From Acanthococcus lagerstroemiae (lineage: Eukaryota > Arthropoda > Insecta > Hemiptera > Eriococcidae): a stretch of 64,000 bases of DNA. Positions within the stretch are counted from its first letter, which is position 1; each line of letters opens with the position of its first letter. The notes beneath the pieces were generated by a model. It saw nothing but the letters and a program-made list of their open reading frames with translations, had not been told where the DNA came from and searched no databases. Shown in pieces: positions 8,789 through 20,332 of the stretch. A program made the translations under genes and the position numbers. Where the stretch lies: the NCBI GenBank assembly GCA_031841125.1, contig CM063111.1:39134955-39198954 (forward strand), in the 5' to 3' direction.

Positions 8789-11713
8789 GGGTAATTCTCA
8801 CGAAATCGCAACATTTCAGTAATCTGTACTTTTTCGAAAATCTAAGAAGTTGGGTAATTTAAAAAAAAAAGTGATGTTGGAAAGCATCACCTATACTACC
8901 TTTTCCAGCCATACAGGTTTGTAGCTCCCCCCCCCCTGCGTGTATATATAGTATGGTAAACACCTTAATGTTCCACGTCGTGGCTGGTAACCACCCATGT
9001 TTTCAATGGTTCTTGCAAATATTGATATGGATATAGGCATTTTCTCGGGGAAAAAATTACAAGAACTTGGAAAGAAAACTTTGAGGCGCATGTTAATACC
9101 AAAAATAGCGACCAAAAGAACATGAGGTGACCTCCAGCATAAGTCAAAGTTGTGTAACCACATTTAACTTCAGCGTCGTGGCCATTTTTTCGCTTGGTCA
9201 ACCTGGTGACACTGTTAAAATATTTCATCCTTGAAAGTGGCTGCAGTGCTTTGTTACTGCCATGAGAGTATTCCCGTATTTTGATATCATGGATCGCTAT
9301 TGAGTTATTAATTCTGGAAACATTTTTCTGTGAAAGTTCTTATCTCTACAACTATCAACGCTCATCGCCGTGGTTCTTCATTCTGCGAATCTCGTACTTG
9401 GACGGCGCTCCTGAAACATCGGAAATAACTTTTTTGGTAAATATTTCAACATCAGAGTAAGAATAAATACGAATAAAATTTTTCAAGCTCCAAACAACGA
9501 ATAATTCAAGCAATTTCTCCTGTCTGTGGCTAGTTTTCTATTTCAGCGTCGTGGCATTTGTTGAATTTCCTAGCCATGACGTTGAAAACTGAGAGCCACA
9601 GCGTTGAAATTATAATTATTGTCACCTAATGCATACATGTTAAGGACATAATTTGTTCAAGTTGGGATGTATTTAACTCAGATTAATCTTTCTTCAGACG
9701 GGCAATGACGGTGAGCTGAAATAATGAACAATCTTCAGTACAAATCGTGAACTATATATGACAGTGTATAAAACGCAACTTCTGTACTCAATTCCGCCTC
9801 CACAAAAATTTCAACGAGCTTATAAATTTTTAATTCATAAGAACTCATTGTAGGCTTACAGTTTTGTGCCCCTCCCCCTTTGAATAATTTTTTTTATAAT
9901 TTAATCACAAATATTGAGGCGTTCAACGTTTACCTTTGTTCCTAATTCTAGACTCTAGTCTGCATCGCGAATTTGTATTCATTCTTAAATAAGTAACTTA
10001 ATGAGCTGTGAGTTTCAAAGTTAGGTATCTTTTAGTTGAGATTTACTTTTTACATAGAATTTTTCGACTATAGTGTACCTCAAAATATATGTGATTAAAT
10101 ACTAGAAGACTACCTATTCTATAAATTTGAGAATTGTTTCGTTTTTTTATTGATTATATTTTGTTCTTACTCAACTTCTGAATTATTATTTTTATTCTTA
10201 TAATTAGTGTAAAATGCAACCATATTATCGTTACCTGAACTCCGCTTTGATCTTAATGCTTGTAGCTAGAATGGATAGCTTTACCAACAAGCACACCTTC
10301 AATCCATCTCCTTATACTTGATTCCTGTAGAATGATGGACGTTCAAGCATTAACTTGAGTCTGCATAATATATATAGGGAAGTATTAAAAAGCACGAAAT
10401 AAAAAGTGTGATTGAACAAAATGTGAAGCCACGAAAAAAAAAGTTTAAATTACGAGTTTTAAAATCGATATCACGAAATGACTTGCAAACGGAATATTAT
10501 GTTGTTTAAACACAAAAATTATACGTCATCGCGGATAACGTACATACTCGTGGAGATAGGAGATCCATGAGTTTAAGAGGGATCCAATTTTCTATAAAAA
10601 CGATAATTAAGAATTTTTTCTTAAGTACTCTAGAAACGCCATTGAGGGGAGCTCTGAGGTAATGCTCGAAAGGGCGGATTTTAGGGCTTCGGTTGAGAGA
10701 ACAAAAAAGAGTGGGCGTGTAAAAATTACCCTTTATTACAGTACATTAGGAATTTTTAGACCTATTATTTATGCGAATGACCCCATCGAGATCATCGAGG
10801 GGTTTCGAACCCAACGAATTCGTTTTTGATATCGGTTTGGCTCTTAATCTAAATTTGTGGCTCCTGAGGAGGGGGAGAATCGATTCATAAATTTTTATTG
10901 CTCCAAAATTTGATTTTGACATTAATTTGTGCGCAATTGTAAATTTGTGGTAAGTATGATGGAGGCCGAGAATTTGAACTTTTTATTTCGGGCGCAGTAA
11001 TATCGTGTCTCTTTTTTTCATTGTGTGTAGAAGGTATTAAAATTCCGGGCGTATTTTATTTTATCGTGTAAGTGAATTATACTGCGTTCTGAAGTTTAAT
11101 TTTTTCTTCAAACTCTTTCTTTTTCTGTTTCGTACTTGTTACTACGCTTGTCATTTATATATTTCGTGCAAACAGCATATTTCTTTCGTGAATTCAACAT
11201 TACCATTGTGGGCCGATAAATGGGTCCCATATATATATACTCGTATGTTTGCAGTAAACAAATAGGTACTTACATATAAATACTGCATTCAAGGCGCTCA
11301 TTTAAATTTCAGCATTTTCAAAATCCTTGATACAAAGCTGTCAATGAAGTACTAAACGTGACTAGTCACAATCACAGGCCACAACACTTGAATTTGCTCA
11401 TCATTTGCTTCTTGAAATTTGGCCACGACGTTGAAATTTCCATATCATGGCTCCTAGTATCCAGCCACGACGTTGAAAAATCCTAGCCGTGGCTCACGAA
11501 ATTTGGCCACGACGCTGAACATTCCTGGCTGTGGCTCATAAAATTTTTAAAATTCTATGCCCCTGCCCCTAGTACAGATTACTTGAGCCAAATAACCGAA
11601 ATAGCTTTAGAGACTCATACTTTGACAATTCCCACCAAAAAAAATTAAGAAAAATGACTTCAGTTTTTGAATTTCTTGAATGTGGAAATATTGCGATTTT
11701 GTGAGAATTACCC
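8789..11713. mobile_element. Non-autonomous GGGTAATTCTC element, copy 1, 4-bp TSD
   Basis: The left end GGGTAATTCTCACGAAATCG and the right end, read outward as GGGTAATTCTCACAAAATCG, are inverted repeats of about 30 bp with few differences. The flanking AGTT at 8785-8788 and 11714-11717 is a 4-bp duplication, verified by the LINE-A frame across the site. The interior lacks coding capacity. It carries reiterated motifs: TTCCACGTCGTGGC (8971), TTCAGCGTCGTGGC (about 9170 and 9542) and, in reverse orientation, GCCACGACGTTGAA (11421, 11463) and GCCACGACGCTGAA (11504), with weaker ones at 9572 and 9595. An 852-bp MULE-like copy sits at 10377-11228, leaving about 2.06 kb. The superfamily is not assigned; Sola-like elements are one group with 4-bp duplications. 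Confidence 0.8.
10377..11228 (+). mobile_element. MULE-like non-autonomous element, copy A, 9-bp TSD
   Basis: Flanked by ATATATATA at 10368-10376 and 11229-11237. Ends are GGGAAGTATTAAAAAGCACG on the left and, read outward, GGGACCCATTTATCGGCCC on the right, so true terminal identity is only about 4 bp. A second copy lies inverted at 11982-12815 with high identity over the whole length. CACGAAAT and ATTTCGTG motifs cluster near both ends. No ORF. A 9-bp duplication is typical of Mutator-like elements; that assignment is inferred from duplication length alone. Confidence 0.8.
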
Positions 11714-11717
11714 AGTT

Positions 11718-11883
11718 CCTGATATGTTACATAGAATGGATAGTAAGAAAATAATTTTGAATACAAATATTTTAAAAATTTACGCTGTATACTCTCAATT
11801 TTATTAATAAGGTCAATCCTTCCAGGATCCCAAATGAAGGAAGAAAATTCTAAAATTGACCTGACAAAAGAAAAATAAAGCAT
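11718..11883 (-). pseudogene. LINE-A RT C-terminal segment
   Basis: Minus-strand reading with FVRSILEFSSFIWDP, then IESIQRKFLKYLY and TYQEL, the typical thumb/C-terminal signature of Jockey-superfamily RTs. The reading continues past 11713 into the inserted element, giving a chimeric tail down to 11569 that is not LINE protein. Upstream (11884-11972) the frame continues with no start until the MULE-like copy B. Confidence 0.8.
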
Positions 11884-11981
11884 TTTGATTGTTTGTGGGT
11901 TCTTGTAATTTCTGCTGTTTCTGATAATGAGACCTTGTATTTTTTTACTATGTAATGTGAATTCTTCTATATGTTTGGAAA

Positions 11982-12815
11982 GGGACCCATTTATCGGCCC
12001 ACAATGGTAATGTTGAATTCACGAAAGAAATATGCTGTTTGCACGAAATATATAAATGACAAGCGCAGTAACTAGCACGAAACAGAAAAAGAAAGAGTTT
12101 GAAGAAAAAATTAAACTTCAGAACGCAGTATAATTCACTTACACGATAAAATAAAATACGCCCGGAATTTTAATACCTTCTTCACACAATGAAAAAAAGA
12201 GACACGATATTATTGCGCCCGAAATAAAAAGTTCAAATTCTCGGCCTCCATCATACTTGCCACAAATTTACAATTGCGCACAAATTAATGTCAAAATCAA
12301 ATTTTGGAGCGATCAAAATCTATGAATCAATTCTCCCCCTCCTCAGGAGCCACAAATTTAGATTAAGAGCCAAACCGATATCAAAAACGAATTCGTTGGG
12401 TTCGAAACCCCTCGATGATCTCGATGGGGTCATTCGCATAAATAATAGGTCTAAAAATTCCTAATGTACTGTAATAAAGGGTAATTTTTACACGCCCACT
12501 CTTTTTTGTTCTCTCAACCGAAGCCCTGAAATCCGCCCTTTCGAGCATTACCTCAGAGCTCCCCTCTATGGCGTTTCTAGAGTACTTAAGAAAAAATTCT
12601 TAATGATCGCTTTTATAGAAAATTGGATCCCTCTTAAACTCATGGATCTCCTATCTCCGCGATGACGTATAATTTTTGTGTTTAAACAACATAATATACC
12701 GTATGCAAGTCATTTCGTGATATCGATTTTAAAACTCGTAATTTAAACTTTTTTTTTTCGTGACTTCACATTTCGTTCAATCACACTTTTTATTTCGTGC
12801 TATTAAATACTTCCC
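11982..12815 (-). mobile_element. MULE-like non-autonomous element, copy B, 9-bp TSD
   Basis: Reverse-complement copy of 10377-11228, inserted in LINE-A between RT core and C-terminus. GTTTGGAAA flanks it exactly at 11973-11981 and 12816-12824. Its ends are the same GGGACCC and TACTTCCC termini. The last codons of the minus-strand RT reading below 12825 (down to 12790) come from this element. Copies A and B are about 750 bp apart and inverted, so they could pair as a hairpin. Confidence 0.85.
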
Positions 12816-12824
12816 GTTTGGAAA

Positions 12825-13350
12825 AGCTCAACTTTTGATCCAGTAAAATTCCCAAATCTCTGACTTCTTGAACGTTGGTTAATTTGTTTTCTAAAATTTT
12901 GTATGGATAATTTAGAATATTCTTTTTCTTAGTAAACGTTATTTTTACACATTTACTAACATTAAAGGGTAATACGTTTTTTTGACTCCATTCCGCAAGT
13001 TTGTTCAGGTCATTTTGAAGCTCCCCACAATTTTGAATTGAATCTATAGTTTTGTAAATTTTCAAATCATCGGCGTATAATAACATTTTAGAAAGGGAGA
13101 TTCTGTCGCAAATATCATTTATGAAGATTAAGAACAAAAAGGGACCCAAAACTGACCCTTGCGGAACCCCAGAGGGGCATGGATAACTGTTTGATTGAAA
13201 CCCGTAGTATTCAACAAATTGCTGCCTATCCTCTAAATAAGACTGGAAGAGATTTGTTAATTTTAAGGAGAACCCAATGCCTTTTAACTTATGCAGTAGA
13301 ATATTATGGTTAACAGTGTCGAAAGCCTTAGCAAAATCCGTATAAATCAC
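12825..13350 (-). pseudogene. LINE-A reverse transcriptase core
   Basis: Contains RT motif A (YTDFAKAFD), motif B (PSGVPQGSVLGP), motif C (YADD) and the following LGILLD segment, in order. Palm motifs are intact, but the reading is cut at its C-terminus by MULE-like copy B and separated from the N-terminal RT part (13489 onward) by a frame change near 13350-13489, where HGFLKSRS-type coding can still be read in another frame. Related to the fragment at 55720-56480. Confidence 0.85.
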
Positions 13351-13488
13351 ATCAAGTTGCAGTCTACCATTAAAAATTTGGTTTATTTCATTTGTAAATT
13401 TCCAAAGACATGTTTGTACAGACCGACTCTTCAGAAACCCATGTTGACAATCAGAGAAAAATAAGTGTACTTGCTTATATAGGGACTT

Positions 13489-14121
13489 CTAAAGAAGTGC
13501 CTCAAATATTTTAGAAGGTAATTGAATGAGTGAGATTGGTCTATAATCGTTTACAATGCTGGAGTTTCCTTTTTTGGGTAATGGTATCACCTTTGATAAT
13601 TTCCAAGATGAGGGGAAAATTTGACTTTCAAGTATTAAGTTGTACAGATGTTTTAAAGGTTTTGCTAAATATGACCAACATGCCTTGAAAACATATGGGA
13701 GGACGCCATCAGGACCACAAGAGCTACTACTCTTGAGATTTCGCAGAGCAAGTCCAACCTCTTCTAAAGTGAAATTCTTTACCTGGATAATGGACGGACT
13801 GGAAAGTTTAAGGTTTAAACCCCCTAATATAAGAGAATCATCATTATTCTTGAGTTTATAAACACTGCTAAAGTAGTAAGCGAATACCATTGCAATTTTT
13901 TCTGGTGTATCATGAGATTTATTATTGTATGTAAAGGTGTGAGCCTTGAACCTATTATTACTTCTCTGTTTTACATGCCGCCAAAATACTTTAGGTTCTG
14001 TTGTTACACCCTCCTCCATTTTAGTATTATATTGCAACCAAGCTTGCTTTAAAAGTACTTTCAGCTCCTTTCGAAGCTCTTTATACTTAGTTAATGAGTT
14101 GTGACAGTTCCGATTTTTTTT
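13489..14121 (-). pseudogene. LINE-A linker and RT N-terminal segment
   Basis: Minus-strand reading with FWRHVKQRSN, YYFSSVYK, then LKSSSSCGPDGVLPYVFK and SKVIPLPKKG with YRPISL, the standard N-terminal half of a Jockey/CR1-type RT. Upstream it is interrupted at 14122-14132 by the insertion of LINE-B. It ends in a frame change before the motif-A part. Confidence 0.85.
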
Positions 14122-14266
14122 ATATGTCTTATTATTATTTTTTTAAAATTATTTTTATTATTTTTACACCGGAACTGCCTTTAGGCATACACCAATAATT
14201 TTGACATAATAGTAGTTATCACAGGGGGAGGCTTCGCTACAATTAGCTAGTCCTCAATTAAATTAA

Positions 14267-14614
14267 TTACAACAGGAGGTCCGAAGGCTTGTTCCTCTTG
14301 AGCCTTCTGGTGATCGCGGATTCGTCCAGGAGTTGAATGGCCTCGACGTTGGGATGACTATGGAGTCGCTTACTGTATTTTTCGGCAGCCTTCTTGATTG
14401 TTTCTTTGACCGTATCCATTTGGAGGTCGCGGTGAATAGTAGCATTGGATACAAACCATGGCGCTTTGACTATGCAGCGGAGGACTTTGTTTTGCGCCCT
14501 CTGGACTACATCGCGATTCGATTTTTTCGTGGTACCCCAGACCTGGATGCCGTATGACCAGGACGGCTTGATAATCGCCGAGTAAACTAGCCGTTTATTA
14601 CCTAGGCCGAGCAT
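14267..14614 (-). pseudogene. LINE-B ORF2 C-terminal region
   Basis: Contains LVYSAIIKPSWSYGIQVWG, then VVQRAQNKVLRCIVKAPWFVSN and an IHRDL segment, typical of the Jockey C-terminus (P...YG...WG; Q..Q...LR.I..APW). Ends in NKPSDLLL at 14267, close to the normal protein end. Frame is broken from the upstream RT part near 14615-14835. Confidence 0.85.
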
Positions 14615-14834
14615 AGAGTGGTAGCCTAGCAGCCAGTAATATTTTCTCAGGAGTGCTCTGACATGGTCTTTTTTTTGTTGACGTGGGTCTGCCAGGTCAA
14701 CCTGGAGTCCAGGTGGAAGCCCAGGTACCGAGCCGAACCTGATATAGGTATGGACTTGTTGGCTATGTAGGTGGGTTCGATGTTGTGGGGTCTGAGGGCA
14801 AAGTCGACTCTCACAGATTTAGATTCGTTGAGTT

Positions 14835-15101
14835 TTATTTTCCATCTGTTGGCCCATAAAGTGACTTTATTGACTGCGATTTGTAATTGGGAGGTCGCAA
14901 TGCTGTATTCTTTTGCGTTGATAGAATGGCAGTGTCGTCTGCGAACATCGCAACCGTCACTTTCCGAGTAGTCGGGATATCCGCCGTGTACAATAGGTAT
15001 AAAATTGGGCCAAGCGTGCTACCTTGAGGCACTCCTGCGCGGATGATGTGGGTTCTCGAAGTTGCCGAATTGTAAGTGACTGCAAACCGCCGATGCTTCA
15101 A
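14835..15101 (-). pseudogene. LINE-B RT motifs B and C
   Basis: Contains the RT motifs AGVPQGSTLGPILYLLYTADI and MFADDTAIL. Upstream, the motif A part ends at 15171 (FLDVSQAFDRV), so only a short frame break separates them. After FADD the reading loses frame around the SKSLYGPTDGK end. Confidence 0.88.
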
Positions 15102-15170
15102 GTATGAACCGATAACTGCGCAGAAACTCCCGAGAAGGAGATTCTGCAGTTTATAAATGAGTCCGCTGTG

Positions 15171-16283
15171 CTAGACACGATCGAAGGCCTGGCTAACGTC
15201 CAAGAAAACGGCCGGCGGGCAGAATTCTTTGTTTTCGAAGGCTTCCTCAATTACTGCAACCACTCGGTGGGCTTGTTCGATAGTCGAGTGCTTCTTACGA
15301 AATCCGAATTGCAGGTCAGGGATCAGTTTATTCCTCTCGACGACAGGTTCTAACCTGCTGAGGAATAATTTCTCAAACTGCTTAGACATAATCGGCAGAA
15401 GAGAGATTGGCCTGTACGAAGTAGGTTGTTCAGCTGGTTTTCCGGCTTTTAGGATCATGATTATTTTTGCTGTTTTCCAGCAGTTGGGCACGTGATTAAG
15501 TCGAAGGACGGCGTTGCTGAGATAGGTGAGCAACACTATTCCTTTCTTTGGTAGCTCCCTGAGCATAGCAGCAGTAATATCATCTGTACCAGGTGCCTTT
15601 TTTGGGTTCAGGCGATCAAGCTCCTTGGCCACCTCAAGGGGAGTAAAGAACTGGATTGGTCCGTCGCACTCAGTCAACGTGTCAGGCAGCGCGTCTGATG
15701 CGATGTTGTGCGGTGTAAATGTATCGGATAATTGGTCAGCAAACAGATCTGCTTTTTCCTGCTCACTTCTAGCCCAGCCACCACCAGGAGTCCTCAGAGG
15801 AGGGACACCAATGACTGGTTGTTTTAGTCGTTTAGTCGCTTTCCACAGCGAGTAATCAGAGTCGTTGCCAGGCGACAGATTGACCAGATAGTTCTCGACG
15901 GTTTTTTCTTTAATAGTTCGAATTAGAGTGGTGACCTCTCTGCTGATCCTGTTGAAAATCGTCTTGTCGCTCGGGAGTCTAGTTCTCTGCCACTTTTTCC
16001 TTGCTATTCTTCTTTCTTTTACAAACTGGCGTACTTCGGTAGGATAGAGCAGTTCTTTAGAGATTGGAGGCTTATATGCTGGGGTAGCTTTTATAGCTGC
16101 GTCACGAATGATGCTAGTGAATTCTATCGTTGCGGTGTCGAGTTCTGCTGGGGTCTTCAGTCGGACTTTGAGACTGACGGCAAGAGAACTTGAGTCGCGA
16201 TATAAGTCCCAATTAGTCCTTTTATTGGTTAGATGGGTGCTCTTAGCCTTCATCAATATCTTTGTGCTAATTGTTAGGAGCAC
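15171..16283 (-). pseudogene. LINE-B ORF2 linker and RT N-terminal half
   Basis: A 370-codon open reading. It spans the post-endonuclease linker (RQFVKERRIARKKWQRTRLP, LWKATKRLKQP, ADLFADQLSDTFTPH) and RT blocks (LNPKKAPGTDDITAAMLREL, ILKAGKPAEQPTSYRPISLLP, QFGFRKKHSTIEQAHRVV) up to motif A (FLDVSQAFDRV). This is the longest intact coding block in the window and clearly Jockey clade. It is open over its full length yet out of frame with flanking parts. Confidence 0.92.
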
Positions 16284-16561
16284 TGGGACATGGTCGGAAG
16301 ATAGATCGGAGATGTTCTCGGCGAGGGCGTAGTTGTTGGAGACCTCTCTGGTGATGAAAAAGTCGAGCAGATCCGGGACCTTGTTTAAGTCGGTGGGCCA
16401 GTAAGTTGGCTCTCCGCTGGAGAGGAACGAGCAGTTGAACGATTGGCCTGCGTTGAGGAGTGCGCGGCCACGTGGACTAATGGTGCGTGAACCCCAGATG
16501 GTGTGCTTGGCGTTGAAATCCCCTCCTATAATCCAGCGATTACCTAGTGCTTGGAGATAGT

Positions 16562-16940
16562 CTATAGGAATGTATTACGATCGATAGCTCTGCCCGGCGG
16601 GCAATAGACCGCGGCTATGTTCGTGGCCACACTGTGGAGATTGATAGTGACAACTGAGGCTTGAATTTCTTCTGTTTGGTATTGGGTGAATTCGTGACAC
16701 TGGATACCTTTTTTGATGATAACCGCTGCGCCGCCTCTAGCTCGTCCGCTTGGGTGGAGGCACGAGTATACGGTGTAATTACGAAGGCTCTTGATGGAAA
16801 ATCTACTGGTAGTGAGTTTCAGCGATGAGAGCAATGTCTATAGATTCTTCCTCTAGGAAGTTTTCGAGTTCAGATTTTCTAAGAGACAGGCCGTTGGCGT
16901 TCCAGAGGATGATTTTAACTACGTCGCCGATCATTTTCGT
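16562..16940 (-). pseudogene. LINE-B endonuclease N-terminal part
   Basis: Starts MIGDVVKIILWNANGLS, then ELENFLEEESIDIALIAETH, as in APE-type LINE endonucleases. It shifts frame near 16810 into NYTVYSCLHPSGRARGGAAVIIK and AAVYCPPG. The remaining endonuclease (GDFN and SDH-type blocks) should lie in 16284-16560; on the minus strand GDFNAKH is readable near 16510-16525, in a different frame. Confidence 0.82.
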
Positions 16941-17004
16941 ATTTTTCTAACTGGGGAAGGCGATAGATCGGTCGCCTGTTCTAAATGCGCGACATATGTC
17001 TTAT

Positions 17005-17678
17005 GAGCTGTGGCTTTTTTTTTTTTTAATTTTGGCAATGATTTGAGCTGAAAACCATACAAGATATATCCGATTCCTCCTACCGTTTTTTAATGGCACT
17101 GCATTTTGCAAAATACATTGAACTACCGTACTAAAGTACTCGGCTGCTGCGCTTGTGTCTTTCAAATTGTAATATTTCTCCCAATTCTCATCCCTAAATC
17201 CATAGTAAACCTTTAAAAAGTCAGCCTTCCGAAAATCAAATTGTTTTACATTTGAGTTACTTGTTATGCTTGTATCAACAGTGGAAAAACAATTGAAATT
17301 TAAATCAAGTGGAGGATGGTACCTATCCATTGTTTCCACAAGGGACTCACCAAGCCTAACAGAAGTATCTGTACAGTTGCCTACAATTAGGTCTAAAGTT
17401 TTACCAAAATCATTACTAATTTTATTAAACGATAAGAAATTGTTAACGTATAAAAAGTTATTGAGATCCCAATACTTGTTATTGCCTAGGATATCACAGT
17501 TATCAAGCCCACAATCGGGCAAATTAAAATCACCAAAGATCATCATATTTTGGTCTTGGAGACCTGAAGAAGTTATTTTTTCATAAATAGCAACATAGTC
17601 GACCCTTGACAGGGCAGGAGGAAAAAAAAACAACAGATATAATGGACTAACCCGAGAATTCCCAATTTTTACCCACAA
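17005..17678 (-). pseudogene. LINE-A endonuclease domain
   Basis: Contains MMIFGDFNLPD, then KTLDLIVGN and the downstream linker FRDENWEKYY, matching the APE-type endonuclease (GDFN and LDLI blocks) of Jockey-superfamily LINEs. The N-terminal part lies on the other side of the hAT-like insertion (20389-20590). The reading runs to the LINE-B insertion at 17004. Confidence 0.85.
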
Positions 17679-17829
17679 ATGCTCATATCTATTTCCCTCA
17701 AGCTCTAAGTGGTATGCACAGGGCCGGCAACTTCTGTACAGCGTGTGTAGCGAATGCTACACATGGGAAATTTCATGTGTAGCGATGCTACACGTGGCAT
17801 TACCGGGGAAATTTTTGGTACAGTTGGAA

Positions 17830-19880
17830 GTATACATAAAAAGAAGCTTCAGCTTTCACTTCGCCGAAGTGAAGTGCATACTGCAGAGTGTATGCATAAA
17901 AAAAGTGAAGAGGAAGCTTGTGCTTAGGAGTGAGAGCGTTTTCTCCATGAAAAAGGTTTCCCTTTGAGTTGTATGCATAAAGAGGAATGTTAACTTCAGA
18001 AGTGAAGCTTTCCCTTGCGAAAAAATGCATCTAGTCCCGAGCAGACTTCTTTTCGAAAAACACGTGCAGTTATCATTTATCTTCGAGAAAGCTCCTTTGA
18101 TTTCTGAAGATAATTTCCGAAGAATTTTATCCAAAATGTTACGGGAAAATTTCCAATCATTTTCGAAGAATTTCATCGGACATCACTGAGAAAAATCTCC
18201 GATGATGTCAAGAAAATTTTGTTGAAAATTTTAGAGAATTTTCCAACGATACCAAAGGATTTTATTGGAAATCATCGAGAAATATCGCTGATGATTTTTG
18301 AAGCATTTCTTCAGAAGAAAACTTCGATGATTTCCAGAGATTTTCATCGGAAATCTTTGGGATAAATTGCCGATGATTTCCGAAAAATTTCATCAGAAAT
18401 GTTCGGGAAAAATCTCTGATGATTTCCAAGGAATTTTATCAGAAATCTTCGAAAACAATCTCTGATAATTTCCGGAGAATTTCATCGGAAATCTTCAGAG
18501 AAAATTTTCAATGTTTTCCGAAGAATTTTTTCAAAAATATTTTGGAAAAATCCGATGATTTTTGAAGAATTTTATCGGAATGATTTCCCAAGAATAATTT
18601 TATTGGAAATCTTCGAGAAGAATCTCCGATGATCTAAAACGAATTTCATCGGAAATTTTTGCAAAAAAATTCAGAAAATTTCCGAAAAATCCCATTGAAA
18701 ATCTTTAGAAATAGTTTCCAATGTTTTCCAAAAAAAATTATTAAAATTCTTGGAGAATATTTTCCGATAATTTTTCAATAGGAAACATTCGAGGAAGAAC
18801 TCCGATAGTTTTTGAAGAATTTTATCGAAAATCTTCAGGAAAGATCTAGTGGTTTCCAAAGAATAATTTCATTGAGAATCAAAAAAATCTGGATGATTTT
18901 TAAGGAATTCTATCGGGAATTTTTTGGGGGAAAATTCCGATTTCCGAAGAATTGAGACTGTTTCCCACTCATGCGATGGAATCAGAGATTTTTTCCCGAA
19001 GATTTTTCGGAAATTGTTGAAAATTTTTTCTGAAGATTTCCGATGAAATTCTCCGAAAATTAGTGAAGATTATTTTCGAAGACTTCCAATGACATTTTTT
19101 TGAAATTATTGGAGATTTTTCTCAGATTATTTTCGATCAAATTCTTCGGAAATTGTGGGCTAATCTCCGAAGAATTTCATCAAAATTCTTCGGGAAATAT
19201 CTGTGATTCTATCGCACGTGTGGAAAATAGTCTCAATTCTTTGAAAGTTGACGAAATTTTTTCCCCAAAAATTTCCGACGAAATTCGTTAAAAATCGTTG
19301 GAAGTCCTCCTCGAAGATTTCCAATGAAATTATTCTCTGGAAATCTTCGGAGATTTTTCTTGAAGATTTCCGATATAATTCTTCCAAAAACTATCTGAGT
19401 TTTTCTCCAAATATTTCCGATGAAATTCTTCATAAATTATCGGAAAATCTTCCTAAAGATTTTTGTTGAAATTCTTTGGAAAACATTTGAAATTTTTTCT
19501 GAAGATTTCCAATGAAATTCTCCGGAAAAGATTTCTGAAAAAAAAATCTCCTGAAATTATCGGAGATTTTCTTCCGTGATGTCTGATGAAATTCTTCGAA
19601 AATGATCGGAAATTTTTCCCGAATATTTTCGATAAAATTCTTCGGAAATCAATTCTGATGAAATTCTTTGGAAATCATCGGAGATTTTCCCCGAAAATTA
19701 TTTCATCGTTTGTGTGTTTGGTGCTTTTTCCACCTGTACCGTACACCACCACCATCTTTGTCTTCGCTTCTTTGAATGATTTTCGATTTAGAAGAAGTTC
19801 CTTCTATCATTCCCTTCGGAGCGAAGGCTCTCACTCGGCTCTTTTGCTTCGACGTTAAAACTTAATTTATTATGCATACA
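17830..19880. repeat. Folded-back 46-bp satellite (foldback element), copy 1
   Basis: About 18050-18950 is a tandem series of about 46-bp units around GATTTCCGA-agaatttca-TCGGAAATC. From about 19000 to 19720 the same unit runs in reverse complement. The centre (18955-19240) is marked by AATTGAGACT...CCCACTCATGCGATGG and its inverted counterpart near 19210-19245. Outer ends read GTATACATAAAAAGAAGCTTC on the left and, outward, GTATGCATAATAAATTAAG on the right. Short readings in it are translated satellite. A second copy occurs at 48590-50392. Confidence 0.8.
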
Positions 19881-19932
19881 GCCTAATGATAGGATAATAA
19901 AACGTTATTGTGTAAAATCAGTGTTGTGTTTT

Positions 19933-20332
19933 CAGTAGCGTAACTACTCATTCCCTCTACCGGGGGGGGGGGGGTGAAATCATAGAATAAAAAGTAGGTA
20001 TTCGGGCCGTTCAGCGCTAGTGTCGCAGATGAAAAGAGGAATGTTTTTGGCACCAGTACAATAGGGTTTGACAAAAAGGTTCACCTTTTCATAACTTATG
20101 ACAATGGCAGATTGCAACGCTCTCTGTAGGATGGACGGCCCGAATATTTTCACCATGTTCAATTTTCATTAAGTGAACAAAAGAAGAAACAAACTTATAA
20201 GGTATAAGATATCTATCATCTATTACAAAATAAGGTCTATTTTACACTCTTTAGACACAGAAAAATTAAAAATTCAACTTTTAAAGTGTTCGGGGGGGGG
20301 GGTTGTGTCCACCCCTCGTATTTACGCCACTG
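19933..20332. mobile_element. hAT-like MITE nested inside the 2.65-kb element
   Basis: The left end CAGTAGCGTAACTAC and the right end, read outward as CAGTGGCGTAAATAC, are inverted repeats. G-runs occur next to both ends (about 19965-19975 and 20292-20302). The CAGTGGCGTA terminus is common in hAT-like elements. I could not find a perfect 8-bp duplication (TGTGTTTT versus CGTTTTGC), so the superfamily is likely but not proven. Confidence 0.6.

Larger units (their letters stand above)
14133..16993 (-). mobile_element. LINE-B: Jockey-like LINE with 11-bp TSD, inserted in LINE-A
   Basis: ATATGTCTTAT occurs at 14122-14132 and 16994-17004, a perfect 11-bp target-site duplication. The minus-strand 3' end is an A-rich tail (AATAATAAAAATAA-type, 14133-14165). 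ORF2 begins near 16935 (MIGDVVKIILWNANGLS) and the element ends shortly upstream, so it is 5'-truncated and has no ORF1. Coding pieces follow below. Frameshifts near 16810, 16290-16560 and 15100-15170 break ORF2. Same strand as LINE-A, and younger. Confidence 0.88.

Noticed and set aside
10798..10818. GGTTCGAAACC in the MULE-like element as a tRNA B-box
   Set aside because: No A-box at suitable distance and no tRNA-like fold around it.
11569..11717. LINE-A RT C-terminus extending to 11569
   Set aside because: The sequence below 11714 belongs to the inserted GGGTAATTCTC element; the true C-terminus lies at 8690-8784.
16108..16332. Plus-strand readings across LINE-B (for example 14333-14557, 15526-15855) as genes
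   Set aside because: They are antisense shadows of the Jockey ORF2.
18671..19858. Several Phe/Lys/Ile-rich readings in the satellite as proteins
   Set aside because: They are translated 46-bp repeat units, also seen at 48622-49878.
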